From: Terriglobia bacterium
GTDB lineage: Bacteria > Acidobacteriota > Terriglobia > Acidiferrales > UBA7541
Assembly: GCA_023512135.1 (NCBI GenBank)
Contig: JAIMAG010000014.1
Location: 1 to 64,000, forward strand
Direction of reading: 5' to 3'
DNA length: 64,000 nucleotides
Shown here one piece after another: positions 1-8,494 of this stretch; within the stretch, counting starts at the first letter, position 1; every line of letters starts with the position of its first letter. The translations under genes were made by a program, and so were the position numbers. The notes under the pieces were generated by a model. The model saw only the letters and a list, made by a program, of their open reading frames with translations, was not told the origin of the DNA and searched no databases.

Positions 1-400
1 GGCCGCGTCCGTGACGATGCGCGCGCTGCCGAGATGGTCGGCGAAATAGTAGAACACCACCCCGCTCGCCTCCCGCCACGCAATCCGCTTGCCCCCGAAG
101 AACATATGCTCGGCTGAAGTGCTACTGTGTTGAAACCACCTGGAAATCACGTTTTTCGTTGTTGGCCGCCTGATAGTTGAAGCTGCAGATCAACCTGCGG
201 GTGTCCTGCCCCTGCGACGGGTTGTTGGTGCCCATCTGCGTGGGCTGCGAGCGCGCATTGTACGTCCGCTTCCCCACCAAGCCGTTGCCGGAGCGCATCT
301 GGCCCACGGCTCCGGGAAGATTCTACTGCACGTTCGAAGTCAGCGACGCGTTGATGGAGGACCCCTTGCTGCCTTGTCCGTAGCTCAGCCGCCTCGGAAG
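1..400 (-). pseudogene. Degenerate RHS-repeat element (cut by window edge)
   Basis: Read on the minus strand this stretch translates to RHS-family core fragments. Positions 105-1 give FFGGKRIAWR, then FYYFADHLGSARIVTDA, the hallmark end of RHS-associated core domains. Positions 307-122 give GNGLVGKRTYNARSQPTQM, a typical RHS repeat. The two pieces lie in different frames, a stop codon at 323-325 interrupts the upstream part, and another stop at 122-124 separates it from the conserved end, so the copy cannot be translated as one protein. RHS proteins are large secreted or surface polymorphic toxins that encapsulate a C-terminal toxin. Here only a scar is left; the downstream end lies outside the window, so a functional remainder there cannot be excluded. 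Confidence 0.75.
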
Positions 401-743
401 GCGGTTGCTCGCTTCGCACGAAAGGCTTAGGCTTCCCAACCACGAGCGCGAAAGAGGACCAAAAGAGCAGGTCAAAAACGGCGTAAGCCACAATGCCGAT
501 CGCCAGAACCCTCCTTTTCCTCCAAAGGCATGCTGCCAGCAGCAACCCGCATGCATCGAAGGCGAATGAAACAAAGAGCTTGTAGCCTGCTGGTATTGCG
601 GGCCAAAGGTGAGCCCACCCGACTACGGACTTGTTCAAGATCCAAACGACCAGGTACGCCAAGGTCATGGATGTCGCTGGAATCAGTAGAAACCCGATGC
701 AAAACTCGACTGCTTTGCGCGTGCGATCCATCGGCAAGAACAC
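147..743 (-). CDS. Orphan small membrane protein running into the RHS scar
   Basis: The first ~110 residues look like a real protein, with three hydrophobic helices at about residues 12-36, 48-73 and 78-103, short basic loops and no recognised family. The remaining ~90 residues are an out-of-frame reading of the RHS remnant, rich in Arg, Gln and Ala, and are probably not native. The gene therefore seems to have lost its own stop through the rearrangement that left the RHS fragment. ATG codons at 743 and 731 are both possible starts. A small membrane protein beside an RHS core could be an orphan immunity protein, but that is inference only. Confidence 0.4.
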   Translation of the reverse strand: MFLPMDRTRKAVEFCIGFLLIPATSMTLAYLVVWILNKSVVGWAHLWPAIPAGYKLFVSFAFDACGLLLAACLWRKRRVLAIGIVAYAVFDLLFWSSFALVVGKPKPFVRSEQPPSEAAELRTRQQGVLHQRVADFERAVESSRSRGPDALRQRLGGEADVQCALAAHADGHQQPVAGAGHPQVDLQLQLSGGQQRKT

Positions 744-1453
744 AGAGTTCGCTGATCTCCCGCTAAGTTCATCTTTGCCGATTTGCTTAACTTCTCTTTT
801 AGTACTTGAAGGGTCTGCTGGGTTCGCTCATCCATTGGCAGGTGCCCCATAGAGTTGCATGGGTCTTATAGGTACCTGGATTGTACTAACTCTCTGCCTG
901 ATGCGCCAGGAGGGTTGGACCTTCTCCGGGGCCGAGGTGCAATAGGCGCAGAACCGTCTAGAGGGCTTGGTCAACGGAGTAATTCGACAGCGAGCACAAA
1001 TAAGGATTTAAGGCACGCAGCATGATCCCGGCGCTCGTGGGCACGAACCCGGCGCATCCAAGGAGTGCGGGCTCGGATACGCCGTATATTCCTTGACGGC
1101 AATATGCCCGTCGCTCCAGTGTCGAGAGCCTGTTCGGTTCGATCCAGCAGCTCCTGGCCCACGCCTCGGGGTACGCTGTTCAGGCCTTCGCGCCGAGCGC
1201 GGTTGCTCGGCTTGGCCTTCGAACCTGACCGGTTGTGGCGTTGCGTTCTTCCCTGAGGGATGTCGACAGAGCCCATCGTTTTTAACACTTTGATGGGGTG
1301 TTCCGGCTTTTTCAGTCGCCATAACTCTCTGTTTCGTAAATCCCTTGACAAGGGGAGCGGGAAAGATTAGAAGACTAACATACCCTTTCTGGGACCGAGT
1401 GGTTCCTCTCAGGGTGCAAAAGTTACATTTGTCCGGATGGGGGGTGAGTCAAT
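744..1453. other. Intergenic region without a supported gene
   Basis: About 700 bases between the RHS debris and rpsU. Short ORFs exist on both strands, but they are Arg/Ser-rich, have no recognisable motif and compete with each other. A tRNA-like TTCGATC string near 1138-1146 has no cloverleaf around it. I see no repeat array or clear terminator. The last ~80 bases presumably hold the rpsU promoter and leader. Confidence 0.5.
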
Positions 1454-1651
1454 TTGGTGGAAGTGATTGTGCAAGAGGGAGAATCTCTGGAAAGCGCCCT
1501 CCGTCGCTTCAAGCGGAAAGTGCAGCAAGCGGACATCATCAAAGAGATCAAGAAGCACAGTTTTTATATGAAGCCCGGCGAACGTCGTCGGGCCAAAGAG
1601 GCCCTATCGCGCAAACGGCTGCGCAAGAAGATGCGGCGCGAGCAGAGCTGA
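1454..1651 (+). CDS. rpsU: 30S ribosomal protein S21
   Basis: Small-subunit ribosomal protein bound near the 3' end of 16S rRNA and needed for initiation on structured messages. The 65-residue product has the S21 hallmarks: N-terminal EVIVQEGESLESALRRFKRK, then KKHSFYMKPGERRR and a very basic C-terminus (KRLRKKMRRE), at normal family length. No ATG is available. TTG at 1454 and the adjacent GTG at 1457 are both usable; the G-run at 1439-1447 is the ribosome-binding site. Most S21 proteins begin one residue before EVIVQ, which slightly favours GTG 1457. It stands as a single gene ahead of a zinc-ribbon protein. Confidence 0.95.
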   Translation: MVEVIVQEGESLESALRRFKRKVQQADIIKEIKKHSFYMKPGERRRAKEALSRKRLRKKMRREQS

Positions 1652-1846
1652 ACTCGGCCAAGCTTTTGCATCGCTCAAAGCAGCTTCGGACCCTTCCTCC
1701 GCAGGGCGTTTCTGCGTCGGCACAGAACGGTGGGGTGACGAATTTCACCGGCTGGCGGCTGCGCCCGCGAGTTCGAGTCTACGATTCTCTCCTGTCCGTT
1801 GCCTTTGGCTTGCCCTGGCCAATTGCCGAGAGACCTGGAGCAAGTG

Positions 1847-2149
1847 ATGGAGTATCGCGATAAGGTCTTGAAGTGTGTGGAGTGCGGGGCCGAGTTCGTC
1901 TTCACCGCCGGCGAACAGATGTTTTTTGCGGACAAGGGATTCCGCAACGAGCCCAAGCGCTGCAAAGCGTGCAAGGCAAAACGAGCGCAGAGCGCCAGCC
2001 CGGGTTCAAGCCGGCGCGTCGAGACACGAACCACCTGTTCGCAGTGCGGAAAGGAGACGACGGTTCCCTTCAAACCCACGCAGGGCCGCCCTGTTTTCTG
2101 CCGCGAATGCTACCAGCAGCGGCGCTCGCTGGGTCTGCCCGCTCAGTGA
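1847..2149 (+). CDS. Double zinc-ribbon protein (zf-trcl type)
   Basis: Roughly 100-residue cytoplasmic protein with two four-cysteine clusters. The first has CVEC near residue 9 and CKAC near residue 42, separated by a loop with FVFTAGEQMFFADKG, typical of the probable zinc-ribbon family. The second has CSQC near residue 65 and CREC near 85. The region between is Ser/Arg-rich and probably flexible. The start ATG 1847 follows GGAG at 1836-1839; the longer in-frame upstream extension is not conserved-looking. The family is common in Acidobacteriota, Chloroflexi and cyanobacteria and has no established function. Binding of nucleic acid or a ribosomal role next to rpsU is inference. Confidence 0.8.
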   Translation: MEYRDKVLKCVECGAEFVFTAGEQMFFADKGFRNEPKRCKACKAKRAQSASPGSSRRVETRTTCSQCGKETTVPFKPTQGRPVFCRECYQQRRSLGLPAQ

Positions 2150-2479
2150 GAATTCTCCAGCGCAAGCCGGATACGACACAGCTCAGCTTCTTCCTGTGCT
2201 TCCCGAAGTGCGGCCTTCCCGAACCGCCGAATCTTCCTTTCTGCTGGCTGCATCCGCTCCGAAAGCATGCGGAGCGACGGCTGCCCATCTGGAGTTCGTC
2301 AGCACCGCGGAACAGGCGTATAATATTTTTGTTTGCGTGGTGTTTCCGAAGCAGGCTTGGGTGCAGTCGAAGCTCGTCGCAGCAAGGCAGTGTGTACAGG
2401 AACGTGAGCGGGATTCGCACGGGCGCGTTTTCTGTGCCGACGGGTGGGATGTGAATTCGCTGGGGGAGTCCGAACCGGT
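2150..2479 (+). promoter_or_regulatory. Upstream region of aceE with candidate sigma70 promoter
   Basis: No supported gene lies in these 330 bases. A perfect TATAAT occurs at 2319-2324 with a weak -35 (TTCGTC, 2295-2300) 18 bases upstream, followed by an AT-rich run. This would start a leader of about 150 bases before the aceE ATG at 2480. The hexamer match is seen; promoter activity is inferred. Confidence 0.45.
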
Positions 2480-5167
2480 ATGAGCCAGATTGTTGACCCC
2501 GAACGGCGGGAGCAGGAAAACCTAGACGCCATCGAAACCCAGGAGTGGATCGAATCGCTCGACTATGTGATCAAGCGCCGCGGGCCGCGGCGTGCGGTCA
2601 CGCTGCTCGAGCAGCTTCGCGTCCATGCCCAGCAGCACGGCATCAAGCTCCCGTTCAGCGCCAATACCCCTTATATCAACACCATCCCTGCCGATCAGCA
2701 GGCTCCTTTCCCGGGCAGTCAGGAAATCGAACGGCGCATCAAGTCGCTGGTGCGCTGGAACGCGCTGGCGATGGTGGTGCGGGCCAACCGGCTGGAAAGC
2801 GGCATCGGCGGACATATCTCCACCTATGCCTCGGCCGCGACTCTGTTCGAGGTGGGCTTCAACCATTTCTTTCGTGCGCGCACGGAAGATTTTGAAGGCG
2901 ACATCGTCTATTTCCAGGGCCACGCGGCGCCGGGCGTCTATGCGCGCGCCTATCTGGAAGGGCGGCTGACGGAAGCCCAGCTCGAAAATTTCCGTCGCGA
3001 ACTGAATCCCGGCGGCGGACTTTCCTCCTATCCGCATCCGTGGCTGATGCCGGACTTCTGGCAGTTTCCCACCGTCTCGATGGGCCTGAGTCCAATCATG
3101 GCCATCTATCAGGCCCGCTTTAACCGCTATCTGGAAGACCGCGGGCTGAAACCGAAATCCGATGCCAAGGTGTGGGCCTTTATCGGAGACGGCGAAACCG
3201 ACGAGCCCGAAGCGCTGGGCGCCATCACCCTGGCCGCGCGGGAAAAACTCGACAATCTGATTTTTGTCGTCAACTGCAATCTGCAGCGGCTCGATGGCCC
3301 GGTGCGCGGCAACGGCAACATCATCCAGGAGCTGGAAGCTGTTTTCCGGGGCGCCGGATGGAATGTCATCAAGGTGATTTGGGGTTCGGACTGGGACCCG
3401 TTGCTGGCTCAGGACCACGATGGCTGGCTGGTGCGGCGCATGGGGGAAGTCCTCGACGGAGAATATCAGAAATACGCCGTCGAGTCGGGCGCCTACATCC
3501 GCGAGCATTTCTACGGCAAGTATCCGCAACTGCTCGATCTGGTCAGCCATCTCTCCGACGAGCAGTTGAAGAAGCTGCGCCTGGGCGGGCACGATCCGCG
3601 CAAGGTGTATGCCGCCTACCATGCCGCGTTCCATCACCAGGGGCAGCCCACGGTGATTCTGGCGCGCACGATCAAGGGCTACGGACTCGGCGAAGCCGGC
3701 GAAGGCAAGAACATCACCCACCAGCAGAAGAAACTGAACGAAGAAGAACTGCGCGAGTTCCGCAGCCGCTTTGGCATCCCCATCAGCGACGATCGCATTG
3801 CCGAAGCGCCTTTCTACCGGCCCCCGGACGACAGCCCGGAGATGCAGTACCTGCGCGAGCGGCGTGCTGCGCTCGGCGGCTACGTGCCGCGGCGGGTGGT
3901 GATCTCCAATCCGCTGGAATCGTGCGCCGAGGACCCGTTTGCTGAATTCCACCAGGGCACCGACGGGCGCGAAGTCTCGACCACGATGGCCTTCGTGCGC
4001 CTGCTCTCCAAGCTGCTCCGCGACAAAAACATCGGCAAGCTGATTGTGCCGATTGTGCCGGACGAAGCGCGCACCTTCGGCATGGAGGCCCTGTTCCGCC
4101 AGGTGGGCATCTACAGCCACGTGGGCCAGCTCTACGAGCCCGTGGACATGGATACGCTGCTCTACTACAAGGAGGCCACCGACGGGCAGATTCTCGAAGA
4201 AGGGATTACGGAAGCCGGTTCGATGTCCTCGTTCATCGCCGCCGGCACTGCCTATGCCACGCACGGCATCAACACGATCCCCTTTTTCATCTTCTATTCC
4301 ATGTTCGGCTTCCAGCGCATCGGCGACCTGATCTGGGCTGCGGCTGACAGTCGCACGCGAGGATTTCTGATCGGTGGCACCTCGGGTCGCACCACGCTGG
4401 CGGGCGAAGGCCTGCAGCACCAGGATGGCCATAGCCACGTGCTGGCGCTCGCCGTCCCGAACCTGCGCTGCTACGACCCGGCCTTTGCCTATGAAATCGC
4501 CGTGATCATCGAAGACGGCATCCAGCGCATGTACCGCAACCAGGAGAACCTCTTCTACTACCTGACCGTGATGAACGAACCCTATCCGCAGCCGCCGATG
4601 CCGAAAGACGTGCGCGAAGGCATCCTGAAAGGGATGTACCTGTTCCGCCCGGCCGCGGATCGGCGCGCGAAGCTGCGCGCCCAGTTGCTCGGCAGTGGCG
4701 CGATTCTCCCCGAAGCCCTCAAGGCGCAGGAAATTCTTGCAGAAAAATACGGCGTTGCGGCAGACGTCTGGAGCGTGACCAGCTACAAAGAACTCTACCG
4801 CGACGGCCAGGCGGCTGAACGCTGGAACATGCTGCACCCGGACAAAAAACCCCGGGTCCCGTATGTGACCGAAATCACGCGGAACGCGCAGGGCGTTTTC
4901 GTTGCCGCGACCGATTACCTGAAGGTATTGCCGAATCTGATTCAGCGCTGGCTCCCGCGCCCGCTGTTTGCCCTGGGCACCGACGGGTTCGGCCGCAGCG
5001 ATACGCGGGCGGCCTTGCGCAATTTCTTCGAGGTGGACGCGCGGTTCATCACGCTGGCAACGCTCACTGCGCTGGTCCGCAAAGGACAGCTCGATCTGAA
5101 GGTGGCGGTTCAGGCGATCCGGGATCTGGACATCGATCCGGAAAAAGCCGATCCGGCCATTTCCTGA
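2480..5167 (+). CDS. aceE: Pyruvate dehydrogenase E1 component, homodimeric type
   Basis: Thiamine-diphosphate-dependent decarboxylase of the pyruvate dehydrogenase complex: it decarboxylates pyruvate and reductively acetylates the lipoyl group of E2 in the cytoplasm. At 895 residues it matches the single-chain alpha2-type AceE (about 890) and not the split alpha/beta form. The N-terminus RREQENLDAIETQEWIESLDYV is characteristic. The ThDP motif begins with GDG at residues 236-238 and ends with NCN about 30 residues later; HEHFYGKYPQL-like and NITHQQKKLNE segments are also AceE features. ATG 2480 follows GGGGGAG. It is followed by aceF (140-base gap) and lpd, so all three subunits of the complex are encoded together. 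Confidence 0.97.
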   Translation: MSQIVDPERREQENLDAIETQEWIESLDYVIKRRGPRRAVTLLEQLRVHAQQHGIKLPFSANTPYINTIPADQQAPFPGSQEIERRIKSLVRWNALAMVVRANRLESGIGGHISTYASAATLFEVGFNHFFRARTEDFEGDIVYFQGHAAPGVYARAYLEGRLTEAQLENFRRELNPGGGLSSYPHPWLMPDFWQFPTVSMGLSPIMAIYQARFNRYLEDRGLKPKSDAKVWAFIGDGETDEPEALGAITLAAREKLDNLIFVVNCNLQRLDGPVRGNGNIIQELEAVFRGAGWNVIKVIWGSDWDPLLAQDHDGWLVRRMGEVLDGEYQKYAVESGAYIREHFYGKYPQLLDLVSHLSDEQLKKLRLGGHDPRKVYAAYHAAFHHQGQPTVILARTIKGYGLGEAGEGKNITHQQKKLNEEELREFRSRFGIPISDDRIAEAPFYRPPDDSPEMQYLRERRAALGGYVPRRVVISNPLESCAEDPFAEFHQGTDGREVSTTMAFVRLLSKLLRDKNIGKLIVPIVPDEARTFGMEALFRQVGIYSHVGQLYEPVDMDTLLYYKEATDGQILEEGITEAGSMSSFIAAGTAYATHGINTIPFFIFYSMFGFQRIGDLIWAAADSRTRGFLIGGTSGRTTLAGEGLQHQDGHSHVLALAVPNLRCYDPAFAYEIAVIIEDGIQRMYRNQENLFYYLTVMNEPYPQPPMPKDVREGILKGMYLFRPAADRRAKLRAQLLGSGAILPEALKAQEILAEKYGVAADVWSVTSYKELYRDGQAAERWNMLHPDKKPRVPYVTEITRNAQGVFVAATDYLKVLPNLIQRWLPRPLFALGTDGFGRSDTRAALRNFFEVDARFITLATLTALVRKGQLDLKVAVQAIRDLDIDPEKADPAIS

Positions 5168-5307
5168 GCCGGAGCGAGGGGCGCGGCGGTCGTCCGCCGA
5201 ACAACGCGTAGCAGGCGCCGGAACCTCTCTCCGCCTGCGGAGCACGGCCGGCGCTGCCGGGCTGCGCTGCAGCCACCCGCACGAAACGTCTGGGAAAGGG
5301 CATTGCC

Positions 5308-6720
5308 GTGGCCATTGAATTTCGTCTCCCGGAACTGGGCGAAAACATTGACTCCGGTGATCTGATCCGCATCCTGGTCGCCGAAGGGGACCGGATCGAA
5401 AAAGATCAACCCGTGCTGGAACTGGAAACGGACAAAGCCACGATCGAAGTGCCCTCGCCGGTCAGCGGTACAGTCAGGCAGATTCACGTCCAGGAAGGCA
5501 CGAAGATCAAGGTCGGCCAGTTGATCTTCACCCTCGAGGATGGTGTGGGCGCCCAGCCCGAGCAAACACCCGCACCGGCCGCTTCCAGACCGGAATCCGA
5601 GGGACGCAAGGCCGCTCCGGAACTGCCGGTGGCGGCCGCTGAGGTTCCCGCACCCGAACCGCTTGCGCCCAGTACTGTGCCGGCGGCCCGTGCCGAAGAA
5701 AGCGAAGAAGCCGTGGCTACCGCGGTGGCCGAATTGCCGGCAGTGCCGCGGGAAGAGACCGGGCGTGTGGGCGCGGTAATCCGCATGCCCTTCCGGCCAA
5801 CCGAGGCCAGGCGCGCACTGGTACCGGCGGCGCCTTCGGTGCGTCGGCTGGCCCGTGAGATCGGTGTGGATATCGCGGAAGTTTCCGGATCCGGCCCGGG
5901 CGGCCGGATCACCATGGAGGATGTGAAGGCGCACGCCAAGGCGCTGCTCAGCGAACGCAGTCGCACGGCGGCACCGGCGGCACCCGCGCCAGCCGCCGAA
6001 CCACTGCCGGATTTTGCGCGCTGGGGACCGATCGAACGGCAGCCGATGTCGAATGTTCGGCGGAAAACGGCCGAGCATTTGTCGTATGCCTGGACGACCA
6101 TCCCGCACGTCACCCAGCACGACCGCGCCGATATCACCGATACCGAGGAGTTGCGGAAGCAGTTGAACACCCACGCGCAGGCTCGCGCCGGCAAAATTAC
6201 ACTCACGGCGATGGCATTGAAAATTGTCGCGGCGGCACTGAAACAATTCCCGCAGTTCGCCGCCAGCGTGGATATGGCTCGGCAGGAGATCATCTACAAG
6301 AAATACGTTCACCTCGGCGTTGCCGTGGATACGCCGCGCGGGCTGCTCGTGCCGGTCGTGCGCGACGTGGACAGCAAGAACGTATTTGCAGTCGCTGCGG
6401 AACTGGCCGAGCTGGCGGAAAAAGCCCGCCAGCGCAAACTTTCGCTCGAGGAAATGTCGGGCGGGGTCTTCAGCATCACGAATCTGGGCGGCATCGGTGG
6501 CACGCTGTTCACCCCGATTGTGAATGCTCCGGAAGTGGCCATTCTGGGCATGTCGCGGGCCAGTTGGGAGCCTGTCTACATTGCCGGCCAGTTCGTTCCG
6601 CGACTGCTGCTGCCCCTGTCCTTGTCCTACGATCACCGCGTCATCGACGGTGCCGATGCCGCTCGGTTCCTGCGCTGGGTGGCTCAGGCCTTCGAAAAAC
6701 CGGCACCGTATCTGGAGTGA
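5308..6720 (+). CDS. aceF: Dihydrolipoamide acetyltransferase (PDH E2)
   Basis: Core acyltransferase of the pyruvate dehydrogenase complex, passing the acetyl group from lipoyl-lysine to CoA. Domains in order: one lipoyl domain (residues 1-77, lipoylated Lys43 in ETDKATIEVPSP), a long Ala/Pro-rich hinge (80-165), a peripheral-subunit-binding domain (about 172-210, with VRRLAREIGVDI and GPGGRI) and the CAT catalytic domain (about 235-470) ending in the active-site motif DHRVIDG. A single lipoyl domain is fewer than the three of E. coli. The start is GTG 5308, with GGGAAAGGG upstream. There is a second hinge of Ala/Pro between the binding and catalytic domains. Its position between aceE and lpd supports PDH over a branched-chain or 2-oxoglutarate complex. 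Confidence 0.96.
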   Translation: MAIEFRLPELGENIDSGDLIRILVAEGDRIEKDQPVLELETDKATIEVPSPVSGTVRQIHVQEGTKIKVGQLIFTLEDGVGAQPEQTPAPAASRPESEGRKAAPELPVAAAEVPAPEPLAPSTVPAARAEESEEAVATAVAELPAVPREETGRVGAVIRMPFRPTEARRALVPAAPSVRRLAREIGVDIAEVSGSGPGGRITMEDVKAHAKALLSERSRTAAPAAPAPAAEPLPDFARWGPIERQPMSNVRRKTAEHLSYAWTTIPHVTQHDRADITDTEELRKQLNTHAQARAGKITLTAMALKIVAAALKQFPQFAASVDMARQEIIYKKYVHLGVAVDTPRGLLVPVVRDVDSKNVFAVAAELAELAEKARQRKLSLEEMSGGVFSITNLGGIGGTLFTPIVNAPEVAILGMSRASWEPVYIAGQFVPRLLLPLSLSYDHRVIDGADAARFLRWVAQAFEKPAPYLE

Positions 6721-6784
6721 GACGGGGTACAATGCCGCGCCGGTGCGTGTCGCACGCGCGCAGATCACGCTGAGGAGTGTGCGG

Positions 6785-8200
6785 ATGGCTGAAGCGAACA
6801 AAACTGGACTGGCAGTGGTCGGGGGCGGGCCGGGCGGCTACGCCGCAGCGTTTCTCGCCGCGGATTTGGGGATCGAAGTGACCCTGATCGACGAACAGCC
6901 GAATCCGGGCGGCGTCTGCCTCTATCGGGGCTGCATTCCCTCGAAGGCGCTTCTCCACGCTGCCAAAGTCATCACCGACGCCCGCGAAGCGGCCAACTTC
7001 GGCGTTCAGTTTGGCGAACCGAAAATTGACCTCGACCGGCTGCGCAGTTGGAAGGATTCCGTGGTTGCCAAGATGACGGGCGGCCTGGGGCAGCTCTCCA
7101 AGGCGCGCAAGGTGCGCTATGTGCAGGGCCGGGCCGCGCTGCTCGATGCGCACACGTTGGAAGTTCGCAACGGACGGGGCGCGCAGAAAATCAACTTTAC
7201 GCATGCCATTCTGGCCACCGGCTCGCGCCCGGCCTCGCTGCCGAATTTCGACTTGAAAAGTCAGCGCATCTGGGATTCCACGGCTGCCTTGGAGCTGCCC
7301 CTGGTGCCCAAGTCCCTGCTGGTGGTGGGCGGGGGCTACATTGGTCTGGAGCTCGGCCAGGTATACGCTGCACTCGGCTCCAAGGTCACCGTGGTGGAGA
7401 TGATGTCTTCGCTGCTGCCCGGTGTGGACGCCGACCTGGTGCAACACCTGCACAAACGGCTGGAAAAACAGTTCGCCGCCATCCGGCTGAATACCAAAGT
7501 CGCCACCGCCAAGGAAACGAAAAATGGCATCCAGGTGCGGTTCGAAGGGGCAGAGGCAGGCAAAGAAGAAACGTTTGAGGCGGTACTGATTGCCGTCGGG
7601 CGCAAGCCGAACAGTGAGATTCCCGGTTTGGAGAACACCCGGGTCAAAACGACGTCCCGGGGATACATCGAAGTGGACGCACAGCGTCGCACCGCGGAGC
7701 CGTCCCTCTTTGCCATCGGCGACGTGGCCGGCGAGCCGATGCTGGCGCACAAGGCGTCGCACGAGGGCCGACTGGCGGTGGAGGTCATCCACGGCAGCAA
7801 AGCGCAGTTTGAGCCGCTGGCCATCCCGGCCGTCGTCTTCACCGACCCGGAAATCGCCTGGTGCGGACTGACCGAAACCCAGGCAAAAGAACAGAAACGG
7901 GAAGTGAAAATTGCGCGGTTCCCCTGGGCAGCCTCGGGACGGGCCACCACGCTCGACCGCTCCGATGGCGTCACCAAACTTGTTCTCGATGCGGAAACCG
8001 AGCAGATTCTCGGCGTGGGCATTGCTGGCCCGGGTGCCGGGGAGCTCATCGCCGAAGGTGTGCTGGCCGTCGAGATGGGCGCACTGGCAAAAGACCTGGC
8101 CCTGTGCATTCATCCGCACCCGACGCTGTCTGAGACGCTGATGGAAGCGGCCGAAACGCTCTACGGCACCAGCACACACATCTATCGTCCGAAAAAGTAG
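6785..8200 (+). CDS. lpd: Dihydrolipoyl dehydrogenase (E3)
   Basis: FAD-dependent disulfide oxidoreductase that reoxidises dihydrolipoyl groups of E2 with NAD+. The 471-residue protein shows the FAD-binding GGGPGGY (13-19), the redox-active pair Cys45/Cys50 in GGVCLYRGCIPSK, the NAD-binding GGGYIGLE in the middle, the second FAD motif AIGDVAGEPMLAHKA and the C-terminal catalytic HPHPTLSE. The chosen ATG 6785 directly precedes the conserved N-terminus; the much longer open frame upstream is a shadow of aceF. A TACAAT hexamer at 6728-6733 could give it a promoter of its own. Third gene of the PDH operon. Confidence 0.96.
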   Translation: MAEANKTGLAVVGGGPGGYAAAFLAADLGIEVTLIDEQPNPGGVCLYRGCIPSKALLHAAKVITDAREAANFGVQFGEPKIDLDRLRSWKDSVVAKMTGGLGQLSKARKVRYVQGRAALLDAHTLEVRNGRGAQKINFTHAILATGSRPASLPNFDLKSQRIWDSTAALELPLVPKSLLVVGGGYIGLELGQVYAALGSKVTVVEMMSSLLPGVDADLVQHLHKRLEKQFAAIRLNTKVATAKETKNGIQVRFEGAEAGKEETFEAVLIAVGRKPNSEIPGLENTRVKTTSRGYIEVDAQRRTAEPSLFAIGDVAGEPMLAHKASHEGRLAVEVIHGSKAQFEPLAIPAVVFTDPEIAWCGLTETQAKEQKREVKIARFPWAASGRATTLDRSDGVTKLVLDAETEQILGVGIAGPGAGELIAEGVLAVEMGALAKDLALCIHPHPTLSETLMEAAETLYGTSTHIYRPKK

Positions 8201-8229
8201 CCGGTTCCGGCAGAGGCGGTGCCGTTTCC

Positions 8230-8433
8230 GTGAAGGCGTGTTGTGTAGACGAAGCCCGGCGCCACCTGAAACGTCACGGACAGGTGGCCCGGTGCGATGT
8301 CTGCGGCGCGCTGATTCTGGCGTATGACCGCGAAACCCACTTCCGCGCAACCCTGGCGGAGCTGGAAAAGCGCGGGGTCCGGTTTGAGACGGCACAGCTC
8401 GGCAAACTGTTTCTCATTGCCAAGCCTTCCTGA
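8230..8433 (+). CDS. Small CxxC protein after lpd
   Basis: A 67-residue ORF starting with GTG 8230, 29 bases after lpd, with AGAGGCGG upstream. It has a CC near residues 4-5 and one CDVC motif at about 22-25, and ends with a hydrophobic KLFLIAKP. Composition looks protein-like (mixed alpha/beta, YDRETHFRATLAELEKRG), but I recognise no family. A single CxxC would be too little for a full zinc ribbon, so dimeric metal binding or a redox role is possible. Its place behind lpd suggests cotranscription; a link to the PDH complex is only inference. Confidence 0.5.
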   Translation: MKACCVDEARRHLKRHGQVARCDVCGALILAYDRETHFRATLAELEKRGVRFETAQLGKLFLIAKPS

Positions 8434-8494
8434 ACTCAACCCCACCGAAGGCGAAATGGTTGCGACCCCGTACCGGCCACCGGCGGTTTCAGGG

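Noticed and set aside
1130-1160. TTCGATC string resembling a tRNA T-loop
   Set aside because: No matching T-stem, acceptor stem or anticodon arm around it.
971-1351. 126-codon minus-strand frame
   Set aside because: Arg-rich, no motif, competing frames on both strands.
2522-5245. Minus-strand 907-codon frame opposite aceE
   Set aside because: Shadow of aceE in high-GC DNA; product is low-complexity His/Gln/Arg-rich with no motif.
5110-6801. Minus-strand 563-codon frame opposite aceF
   Set aside because: Antisense shadow; the plus-strand lipoyl and catalytic motifs are unambiguous.
6641-8395. Minus-strand 584-codon frame opposite lpd
   Set aside because: Shadow of lpd; no domain.
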